Positions 7,683-13,457 of a stretch of DNA of 14,100 bases are shown piece after piece. The notes under the pieces are model-generated. The model did not search any database and was not told the DNA's origin. It saw nothing but the letters and a program-made list of their open reading frames with translations. Origin of the DNA: UBA1146 sp050256555 (GTDB taxonomy: Bacteria; Planctomycetota; UBA8108; UBA1146). How positions within the stretch are numbered: position 1 is the first letter of the stretch; each line of letters starts with the position of its first letter. The stretch covers positions 1 to 14,100 of the forward strand of contig JBBWWC010000270.1 of NCBI GenBank assembly GCA_050256555.1. Reading direction: 5' to 3'. The translations under genes were made by a program, and so were the position numbers.

Positions 7683-8996
7683 TCAGCGAGTCAGGCATGA
7701 GGTTCGCAGGATCAGCCCATGTCGATCATGCGGTATCCGTTGCCCTGGATCGATTCCGGTACGATCACTTTTGTTTTGGCGCGATCGATTTTCTTGCTGG
7801 AGTATCAGCGAACTGCCCCGTAGCAGGGCGCCATGCCCATGACGGGTTCGGATCTGATCGACCTGCCTGAGAATCTTCTTCCAACGTTCGCGTTCTGCCG
7901 ATTCTGCTGTTTCGTCGCAAGTTTCTTCCTTGGTTTCGAACAGCAGTCCTTGCCGGGTCGGCGGTATCGCACGGATCCGATCGAGGCGGACTCCGATGAA
8001 ACGTAATGCCGTACGTCGTCCTTCCAGCGAACGAAGCAAGCCGATGGCGGATTCGAGAAGGGGTGGATCGAGCGCTGTGGGGTGATCCAGAACGATTCGA
8101 CGTCGATCGCGGATTCGATCGCTGTGAACCACCTGAACCGAGATCCCCTGGGCCTCAAGATCCCGCTGGCGCAGCTGGCGGGCGGCTCGTTCGCAGAGAT
8201 ATTCGAGCATCGCTTCGAGGGTTCTGGGACAGGAGACATCTTCGTCGAAAGAGGTTCCACGCTGGATGGTCCGCGGAATCTCTCGAGTACCGAGACAACG
8301 GTGGTCTTCGCCACGACAGCGCTCGTAAAGGATCTCTCCATTCCGTCCCAGCAGCCCGGCGAGGGCCGGGCGTGACAGTTGTCGTATCTGTTCGACCGTT
8401 TCAATTCCGAGTCGAAGCAGGATTTTTTCGGTACGGGGACCGACTCCCGGTAACTGGCCGACAGGGAGCCGCTTGAGCAGGGCTTCCTCCTGTTCGGGGG
8501 GGATCGATCCGAGTCCATCGGGTTTGTGAAGTTTCCCGATGAGTCGTGCGAACATCCGGTTGCGCCCGAGTCCAACGGTGACAGTCAGGCCGGTGCTTTT
8601 TTCGACTTCTTTTCGCAGCTGTGATGCGGCTTTTTCGGGATCGGGATAGAGCCGATCGGTTCCCGAGAGATCGCAGTAGGCCTCGTCGAGATGTTCCTCG
8701 ACTCGTGGAGACCAGTGGTGGCAGATTTCGAAAAGTCGCATGGCGTAGGAGCGATAGACCGCCTCATGCCCTCTAACGATGATCAGTGCCGGGCACTTCT
8801 GGAGCGCTTTTCCGAGGGCCATTCCAGCGGTCAACCCGTGTTCACGGGCTTCATAGGAACAGGAAGCGATGACTCCACTGCCCACTGCTACTGGTCGATT
8901 GGCCAGACGTGGATTACGCAATTGTTCAACCGAGGCAAAGAACGCATCGATATCGACATGCAGGATGAGCTGGCGCAACGAATGTCCTTTTGCCAT
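7683..8996 (-). CDS. dinB: Y-family DNA polymerase (DinB/Pol IV-like)
   Basis: A 437-residue translesion polymerase. The palm holds the metal ligands D15 (HVDIDAFFASVE, 13-24) and D104/E105 (HLDEAYCDLSG). The steric-gate aromatic is F20. The fingers segment is SYEAREHGLTAGMALGKALQKCP; the thumb helix-hairpin-helix is LPGVGPRT (182-189); the little finger covers about 240-345. A QGLLF (349-353) resembles the beta-clamp motif but is internal, followed by RWKKILRQVDQIRTRHGHGALLRG (about 371-394) and a polar tail to 437, so the protein is much longer than E. coli Pol IV (351). The frame is open 23 codons further upstream, but ATG at 8996-8994 with AGAGG is preferred because upstream residues are not family-like and lie beside the operator. 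A LexA-type palindrome lies 47-70 bases upstream, so damage-inducible expression is likely. DinB versus related Y-family subgroups is less certain than the family. Confidence 0.92.
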   Translation of the reverse strand: MAKGHSLRQLILHVDIDAFFASVEQLRNPRLANRPVAVGSGVIASCSYEAREHGLTAGMALGKALQKCPALIIVRGHEAVYRSYAMRLFEICHHWSPRVEEHLDEAYCDLSGTDRLYPDPEKAASQLRKEVEKSTGLTVTVGLGRNRMFARLIGKLHKPDGLGSIPPEQEEALLKRLPVGQLPGVGPRTEKILLRLGIETVEQIRQLSRPALAGLLGRNGEILYERCRGEDHRCLGTREIPRTIQRGTSFDEDVSCPRTLEAMLEYLCERAARQLRQRDLEAQGISVQVVHSDRIRDRRRIVLDHPTALDPPLLESAIGLLRSLEGRRTALRFIGVRLDRIRAIPPTRQGLLFETKEETCDETAESAERERWKKILRQVDQIRTRHGHGALLRGSSLILQQENRSRQNKSDRTGIDPGQRIPHDRHGLILRTSCLTR

Positions 8997-9042
8997 ATTT
9001 CCTCTGGTTGCAGCCCCCGGGCCCATTTCGGGGACCAGACAG

Positions 9043-9066
9043 GATAGCGAACATCTGTTCGCCATC
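9043..9066. promoter_or_regulatory. SOS/LexA-box-like palindrome in the dinB divergent spacer
   Basis: GCGAACATCTGTTCGC (9047-9062) is a perfect inverted repeat with 7-bp arms and a 2-base centre. Flanking GAT/ATC extends it to 24 bp with one mismatched pair. The core is GAAC-N4-GTTC, the layout of LexA sites in Gram-positive and some other bacteria. It lies 47 bases upstream of the dinB start and 80 bases upstream of the crotonase start. On the dinB strand, weak hexamers TAGATG and TATCCT flank the core at 16-bp spacing, so a bound repressor would cover the promoter. Site geometry is certain; the identity of the bound protein is inferred from the neighbouring polymerase. Confidence 0.72.
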
Positions 9067-9068
9067 TA

Positions 9069-9114
9069 CCCCCTGGTTGTGCTATTTGTTGCGGGGGATC
9101 AACATGCGCCCCCG
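9069..9114 (+). promoter_or_regulatory. Mutually exclusive GC hairpins in the crotonase leader
   Basis: CCCCC (9069-9073) can pair with GGGGG (9093-9097), while CGGGGG (9092-9097) can instead pair with CCCCCG (9109-9114) around an 11-base loop. The same G-run is shared, so the two stems exclude each other. This lies 32-77 bases before the crotonase start codon. It may be regulatory or simply chance GC complementarity. Confidence 0.25.
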
Positions 9115-9145
9115 TGAGACATGCACCACCGAGAGGAGACTTACC

Positions 9146-9964
9146 ATGGAAACAGTGGAACTGAACGGTCCCGATGAAGAAGGATTGATGACCCTGGTCC
9201 TGCATCGACCGGCTCAACTGAACTCGCTCGATGGAACGATGGTTCGCGAGCTGGATGAAGCACTGACGATGGTCGGGGCAGATCCAGCAGTTCGTGTATT
9301 ACGAATTTGTGGCTCGGGGCGCGGTTTCATGGCAGGCGGCGATTTACGTTGGTTTGCCGGTATGTTTGCCGACTGTCCTGATCCTGATCAGCGACGGGCG
9401 ACCGTCGCCGACGAGATCCGTATGGTTCATCGAACCATCACATCCATCGATGCTCTGGCGGTTCCGGTGGTGGCACAGGTACATGGTGCTTGTGCCGGAT
9501 TCGGATTGAGCTTGGCCCTGGCTTGTGACCTGGTCGTTTGTTCGCGCAGTGCAAAGATCACACTGGCATACAGTGGTATCGGGACCAGCCCTGATGGCGG
9601 ATCGACCTATCAACTGCCGCGATTGGTTGGTCGGCAGCGTGCCATGAGTCTGGCTCTTCTCAATCAAAGAATTGATGGCGCAACCGCCGAATCCTGGGGA
9701 TTGTTTGCTCGGGCTGTGGAAACGGAACAACTGGAACAAGAGACGTTACAAATTTGCCGTCAGCTGGCCAGCGGACCACGACAAGCTCTGGCCAGAACAC
9801 GTCGATTGTTACGAGCCGCTCCATCGGGTCTGGTCGATGTTCTGGAAGCGGAAGCGGTTTCCTTTGGTGAGTGTGCTGCCGGTCAAGAGTTTCCCGAGGG
9901 GGTGATGGCCTTTAACGATAAAAGGGCCCCTGATTTCCGATCTGCGACAGGAGGTGAATCTTGA
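9146..9964 (+). CDS. Crotonase-family enoyl-CoA hydratase/isomerase, PaaG-like
   Basis: A 272-residue crotonase-fold enzyme acting on an acyl-CoA. The two oxyanion-hole segments are SGRGFMAGGDLRWF (57-70) and HGACAGFGLSLALACDL (113-129). Both glutamates of true enoyl-CoA hydratases are absent: position 122 is Ser in GFGLSL and position 143 is Ser in AYSGIG. Asp150 in TSPDGG aligns with the catalytic Asp of PaaG, and RQRAMSLALLNQ and the C-terminal EGVMAFNDKRAPDF also match that group. A double-bond isomerase (oxepin-CoA or 3,2-enoyl-CoA type) is therefore more likely than a hydratase. ATG at 9146 has GAGAGGAG at 9131-9138. An in-frame ATG at 9104 lies in the leader hairpin and adds 14 residues not found in PaaG. 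The stop overlaps the next gene's start (TTGA). Confidence 0.9.
   Translation: METVELNGPDEEGLMTLVLHRPAQLNSLDGTMVRELDEALTMVGADPAVRVLRICGSGRGFMAGGDLRWFAGMFADCPDPDQRRATVADEIRMVHRTITSIDALAVPVVAQVHGACAGFGLSLALACDLVVCSRSAKITLAYSGIGTSPDGGSTYQLPRLVGRQRAMSLALLNQRIDGATAESWGLFARAVETEQLEQETLQICRQLASGPRQALARTRRLLRAAPSGLVDVLEAEAVSFGECAAGQEFPEGVMAFNDKRAPDFRSATGGES
9949..9956 (+). promoter_or_regulatory. Ribosome-binding site that decides a TTG start
   Basis: AGGAGGTG lies four bases before TTG at 9961, inside the end of the crotonase gene. TTG also overlaps the crotonase stop as TTGA, the usual arrangement for translational coupling. No ATG near this point keeps the full nucleotide-binding fold. Confidence 0.7.
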
Positions 9965-10830
9965 ACGAATCTGAGAGCAAGAATCGGTCACTGGCTGGCA
10001 AGGTGGTGATGATTTCCGGAGGCAGTCGCGGGATCGGGAAAACGATTGCACTGCGGGCTGCCAGGGACGGGGCACGGGTGGTGATTGCAGCCAAGACGGA
10101 TGCTCCCCATCCGAAACTAGCTGGAACCATTCAGGAGACTGCCGAGCTGGTTCGGGAAGCGGGCGGCGAGGCTTTGGCAATCAAGATGGATATTCGCGAT
10201 GACGAGCAGGTAGAGGCAGCCGTGGCTGCCGCTGTCGCACAGTTTGGGCGCATTGATGTACTGGTGAATAACGCCAGTGCCATCATGTTGACCCCCGTAT
10301 CGATGACCCCGATGAAGCGAGTAGATCTTCTTTTTGACGTCAATGTTCGAGGAACCTATACCTTGACCCGGGCAGCGATTGAGGCGATGAGCCACGGCGA
10401 TGGAGCTCATGTGATCAATCTGTCTCCTCCCATCTCGTTACGGCCAGTGTGGTTTGCTCGACACACCGCCTATACCATCTCGAAGTACGGAATGAGTCTT
10501 TGTGTGCTGGGGATGAGTGAAGAGCTCAAGTCGAAGAAGATCGCCGTCAATGCACTGTGGCCAAAGACAGTCATCGACACCGAAGCTCTACGAATGATTC
10601 CTGGGATGGATCGCCGGGCGACTCGTAAGCCAGAGATCGTTGCCGATGCTTTACATGCAGTGGTGACGAGAAATCCTGCCGAATGCAGTGGGAACTTTTT
10701 CATCGATGAAGATGTGATGAAAGAAGAGGGCGTGACCGATCTCGAATCCTATGCGACCGAACCCGGAGTTGCACCGATGGTGGATCTGTTTGTCGATGGT
10801 CCAGATTCTCTTTTTCCCGAGGATGGGTAA
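9961..10830 (+). CDS. Short-chain dehydrogenase/reductase, HSDL2-like
   Basis: A 289-residue NAD(P)-dependent oxidoreductase of the classical SDR fold. The cofactor motif SGGSRGIG is at 19-26 and the NNAS motif at 103-106. The catalytic tetrad N128, S155 (INLSPP), Y171 and K175 (YTISK) is complete. The stretch AAKTDAPHPKLAGTIQETAELVREAGG and the active-site NLSPPISL closely resemble hydroxysteroid dehydrogenase-like protein 2. The SCP2 sterol-carrier domain found at the C terminus of animal HSDL2 is missing here, as in many bacterial relatives. It starts with TTG overlapping the crotonase stop by four bases, so the two enzymes are made together and probably act on the same pathway, on a lipid, steroid or other hydrophobic substrate. 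Substrate and direction are unknown. It ends six bases from the convergent thioesterase stop, and no terminator is visible. Confidence 0.92.
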   Translation: MNESESKNRSLAGKVVMISGGSRGIGKTIALRAARDGARVVIAAKTDAPHPKLAGTIQETAELVREAGGEALAIKMDIRDDEQVEAAVAAAVAQFGRIDVLVNNASAIMLTPVSMTPMKRVDLLFDVNVRGTYTLTRAAIEAMSHGDGAHVINLSPPISLRPVWFARHTAYTISKYGMSLCVLGMSEELKSKKIAVNALWPKTVIDTEALRMIPGMDRRATRKPEIVADALHAVVTRNPAECSGNFFIDEDVMKEEGVTDLESYATEPGVAPMVDLFVDGPDSLFPEDG

Positions 10831-10836
10831 TCCGAT

Positions 10837-11280
10837 TCAGGGACAGATTTCTTTCAAGGCTGCGAGAATCTCGGGTGTTAGTGGTACCTTCTCGCCGGTC
10901 TTGTAATTGACCTCCACGATGCGTGACGTTCCCAGTGCCACCACTCGTTGTTGCTGCTGAGAAACGATTCGATGTTCCAGTGTGTACCGATCAGCGCCTG
11001 GATCGGTGGCTCTGATCTCTGACGTGACCATGTCCGGAAATCGAACCGGGGAACGGAAAACGCACTCGACTCGGGCCAGAATCGGGCCCGAGATGGCGGC
11101 GGGAGTCAGTTCCAGAGTTCCTATTTGGCGAAATGCCTCCATCCTGGCGTCCTCGAACCAGCGCAAAAATCGGGTGTTGTTGACGTGGCCGAGGGCATCC
11201 ATATCCCCCCAGGCAACTGTGATCGGAATCGATATGGGCCAGTAATCCTGATCTACATCACCGGTGATGTCTTTTGTCAT
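10837..11280 (-). CDS. Hotdog-fold acyl-CoA thioesterase (4HBT/YbgC-like)
   Basis: A 147-residue single hotdog domain that would hydrolyse acyl-CoA or acyl-ACP thioesters in the cytoplasm. The family signature VAWGDMDALGHVNNTRFLRW is at 22-41. D28 is at the position of the catalytic Asp of 4-hydroxybenzoyl-CoA thioesterases, and the helix FEDARMEAFRQIG follows. The length (about 130-150) is standard. The frame stays open 154 codons further upstream, running into the antisense of the DUF1302 gene, but that part is low-complexity and unlike the family. ATG at 11280-11278 has GGAAGGG about six bases upstream. It is convergent with the SDR gene and divergent from the DUF1302 gene. Its neighbours suggest it releases or recycles CoA in the same degradation pathway; that is inference. 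Confidence 0.88.
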   Translation of the reverse strand: MTKDITGDVDQDYWPISIPITVAWGDMDALGHVNNTRFLRWFEDARMEAFRQIGTLELTPAAISGPILARVECVFRSPVRFPDMVTSEIRATDPGADRYTLEHRIVSQQQQRVVALGTSRIVEVNYKTGEKVPLTPEILAALKEICP

Positions 11281-11363
11281 CAGATCCCTTCCAATGGGTT
11301 CTGTGGTGCCTGTTTGCACTTCTGTGGCATCTGTCGTGTTTACAGCAACTGTCGGGGGGCACT

Positions 11364-11384
11364 TTGGCGCAAGATTGTCGCCAA
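11364..11384. promoter_or_regulatory. Operator-like inverted repeat TTGGCG-N9-CGCCAA
   Basis: TTGGCG (11364-11369) and CGCCAA (11379-11384) form perfect 6-bp arms around CAAGATTGT, with half-site centres 15 bp apart. The spacing is compatible with a dimeric repressor on one DNA face or close to it. It is 84-104 bases upstream of the thioesterase start. No regulator gene is in the window, so the binding protein is unknown. Confidence 0.35.
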
Positions 11385-11479
11385 GGCTATAGCAGATCTC
11401 TCTTGTCGGAACCCCTGTCAATCCCGTATCTTCCCGTCTCGTAGACGCTTCTGTTTGGCCCGGGATACCGGTTGGCCTT

Positions 11480-11526
11480 GGAGGTGCAGAAGGAGGGGGA
11501 CTTCTTCTGTTTGATACCTCCTTTTT
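11480..11526 (+). promoter_or_regulatory. Leader stem-loop followed by T5, possible attenuator
   Basis: GGAGGT (11480-11485) pairs with ACCTCC (11516-11521), and inside it CAGAAG (11487-11492) pairs with CTTCTG (11504-11509). This gives a 12-bp interrupted stem with a one-against-six internal loop, followed directly by TTTTT (11522-11526). The T-run gives it a terminator-like outline on the strand of the DUF1302 gene, 119-165 bases ahead of its start. The 5' arm contains a GGAGG sequence. Function is inferred only from shape. Confidence 0.35.
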
Positions 11527-11576
11527 GTCCGCTGCCGGAACAATGTCAGGCCAGATGATTTCGATGGAGAAAACAG

Positions 11577-11590
11577 GGCGAGTGTTCGCC
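11577..11590 (+). promoter_or_regulatory. Short perfect hairpin in the DUF1302 leader
   Basis: GGCGA-GTGT-TCGCC forms a perfect 5-bp stem with a four-base loop and is followed by AAAATTTT. It lies 55-68 bases before the DUF1302 start codon. It could act as a leader structure or protein site, or be chance. Confidence 0.25.
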
Positions 11591-11644
11591 AAAATTTTCT
11601 GTCGATATTCTGGAGCGTGAATCCTCAGCAAGGAGGTGCACCGG

Positions 11645-13444
11645 ATGCGAGGATCGTTCTCTTCGCCGGCAACAGCGGATCGACTTCGAGTCGTTCTACT
11701 CGTTGCATTCTTCGCCTTGACTCCCGTTTTGGCGGGGGCCATTGAATTTGATCTTCTTAGTGGAAGAGTCTCGGGTCATTTTGATACCACCACATCCTTC
11801 GGTACTGCATGGAGGATTTCGGAACGGGATCTGAGCATCATCGGAACGACCAACGGGGGAACAGGACAATCCCTCAACGGTGACGATGGAAACCTGAACT
11901 ACGAAAAAGGAGACGTCTTTTCGACGAACTTCAAGATTCTCCATGAGATCTCCTTTGACTATGACGAGTACTCCGTTTTTGTTCGTGGTTTCTATTTCCG
12001 GGATTTCGCGGTGACCGAAGGTGAAGTTCTCCAACCGGGACGTCCGGCACTGAACGGAACCGCCGAGCGATTCTCCGGTATGAATGGTGTGTTACTCGAT
12101 GCGTGGGTCCGTCGTGACTTTGGTTCGTCGGACAACCCGATCACCATGACTCTCGGTAGCCAGGTGATCAACTGGGGTGAGAGCACGTTCATCCAGAACG
12201 GTCTCAATACCATCAATCCAGTCGATCTTTCAAAGCTGCGGGCCGCAGGCTCGGAGCTCAAGGAAGCGCTGGTGCCGATTCCGGCAGCCAAGTTTGATTA
12301 CGATTTAACCGATACCATCTCGCTGCAGGGCTTTTACCAGCTGGGATGGCGTCCGACGCGACTGGAGCCGGCTGGAACCTTCTTTTCCATCTCGGACATT
12401 GCAGCTCCCGGGGGCAACTTCGTGCTGCTTGGTTTCGGCGTCGATCCTAATATCATCGACAATCCACCAGGACCGGCTTTCCCGGGCTACAACGCTCCGA
12501 TCGGTGTGTCAGTGCAACGCTCCGGAGATCGGGAACCCCAAAACAGTGGGCAGTACGGTCTTTCCGCCCGGTGGTTTACCGATTCCGGTTCTGAATTCGG
12601 TTTTTACTACACCAATCTTCATAGCCGTTTGCCGATCATCAGTGCGCGCACCGGTACTCCCGGTGGTGTTGCTGCAGGGGACTACGGAGCCTCAGCTGAG
12701 TACTTCCTCGAGTTTCCCGAGGACGTGCAGACGATGGGTGTTGGATTTAATAGCGACTTCTTCAATACAGGATTCGCCTTCCAGGGCGAAGTTTCACTCC
12801 ATGTTGATCAACCGCTACAGGTCGATGACGTGGAGATTCTGTTTGCCGCTTTGTCGCCGCTCAATGGTGTGTTCGGGCAGAGCACCATCGGTGCCTACGA
12901 TTACGACGAGTTGATCCATGGTTTTGTTCGTAAGGATGTAGCGCAGGCACAGTTCACATTGACCAAACTCTTTTCGGGTTGGTTGGGTGCGGATCAGATT
13001 GCGACGGTGGCAGAATTTGGTGCCACATATGTCAACGAGTTTGAGGATCAGGCGGAGTTTCGTTACGAGGCGACGGGAACCTACACCAGTGGTAGTGATA
13101 TCTTCACCGACCTCGGCATTCAGCCGGGAACCGAACCTCTTTCGGCTTTCCCGGATGCCCTGTCGATGGGGTACAAGTTGCTGGCGCGGGCGTCTTACTA
13201 CAACGCCGTCGGTTCACTTTCCTTGACTCCGACTGTCGCTTTCTACCATGACATCGAAGGAACATCGCCGGTGCCAGTGGCGAACTTCATCGAAGGCCGT
13301 AAGACGGTTACAGCCTCGCTGGCTCTGGGTTCACTGGGACTCTGGGACATCAAGCTGGGTTACACGAACTCCTTCGGGGGCGGGCGATACAACTTGCGGA
13401 CTGACCGCGACTTCATGTCCCTGACCGCGAGTTATTCCTACTAG
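11645..13444 (+). CDS. DUF1302 family outer-membrane protein
   Basis: A 599-residue protein of the DUF1302 family. A signal peptide is clear (residues 1-32: Arg at 2 and 13, hydrophobic core VVLLVAFFALTPVL, then AGA). The mature part is rich in alternating aromatic and polar strands, as in a beta-barrel, and ends in SLTASYSY with a terminal Tyr, a plausible outer-membrane assembly signal. Family hallmarks are GSQVINWGESTFIQNGLN (171-188) and NPVDLSKLRAAGSELKEAL (191-209). GTG at 11636 is also in frame, but it lies within the Shine-Dalgarno AAGGAGGTG, so ATG at 11645 is preferred. Relatives are usually paired with DUF1329 genes and often with RND/MMPL-type exporters, and are linked to handling hydrophobic compounds; the molecular function is not established. 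The DUF1329 gene follows after 13 bases. Confidence 0.93.
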   Translation: MRGSFSSPATADRLRVVLLVAFFALTPVLAGAIEFDLLSGRVSGHFDTTTSFGTAWRISERDLSIIGTTNGGTGQSLNGDDGNLNYEKGDVFSTNFKILHEISFDYDEYSVFVRGFYFRDFAVTEGEVLQPGRPALNGTAERFSGMNGVLLDAWVRRDFGSSDNPITMTLGSQVINWGESTFIQNGLNTINPVDLSKLRAAGSELKEALVPIPAAKFDYDLTDTISLQGFYQLGWRPTRLEPAGTFFSISDIAAPGGNFVLLGFGVDPNIIDNPPGPAFPGYNAPIGVSVQRSGDREPQNSGQYGLSARWFTDSGSEFGFYYTNLHSRLPIISARTGTPGGVAAGDYGASAEYFLEFPEDVQTMGVGFNSDFFNTGFAFQGEVSLHVDQPLQVDDVEILFAALSPLNGVFGQSTIGAYDYDELIHGFVRKDVAQAQFTLTKLFSGWLGADQIATVAEFGATYVNEFEDQAEFRYEATGTYTSGSDIFTDLGIQPGTEPLSAFPDALSMGYKLLARASYYNAVGSLSLTPTVAFYHDIEGTSPVPVANFIEGRKTVTASLALGSLGLWDIKLGYTNSFGGGRYNLRTDRDFMSLTASYSY

Positions 13445-13457
13445 AGGAGGCACAAAG

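Larger units (their letters stand above)
11281..11644. other. 364-base divergent intergenic region, thioesterase / DUF1302
   Basis: No gene is supported here; the frames that run through it are low-complexity and lack ribosome-binding sites. It must carry the promoters for both the thioesterase and the DUF1302/DUF1329 genes, although no strong sigma-70 promoter stands out. It holds an operator-like inverted repeat (11364-11384), a direct repeat of TTGGCC (11455-11460 and 11473-11478), a long stem followed by five T (11480-11526) and a short perfect hairpin (11577-11590). It ends in AAGGAGGTG (11630-11638), a very strong Shine-Dalgarno. Confidence 0.6.

Noticed and set aside
8006..8476. 156-codon open frame on the + strand opposite dinB
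   Set aside because: Arg/Gly/Pro-rich mirror of the conserved polymerase frame; no start signal.
9104..9145. Alternative upstream ATG start for the crotonase gene at 9104
   Set aside because: It would place the start inside the GC hairpin and add 14 residues (MRPRETCTTERRLT) absent from PaaG-type proteins; GAGAGGAG fits ATG 9146 better.
11125..11514. Open frame on the + strand with many cysteines (CGACLHFCGIC-like), resembling a metal-binding peptide
   Set aside because: Its first half lies antisense to the conserved thioesterase, it has no ribosome-binding site, and the Cys pattern comes from TGT/TGC-rich non-coding DNA.
11281..11742. N-terminal extension of the thioesterase frame by 154 codons
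   Set aside because: The extension is low-complexity, overlaps the signal-peptide region of the DUF1302 gene on the other strand, and ATG at 11280 has a good ribosome-binding site and gives the family length.
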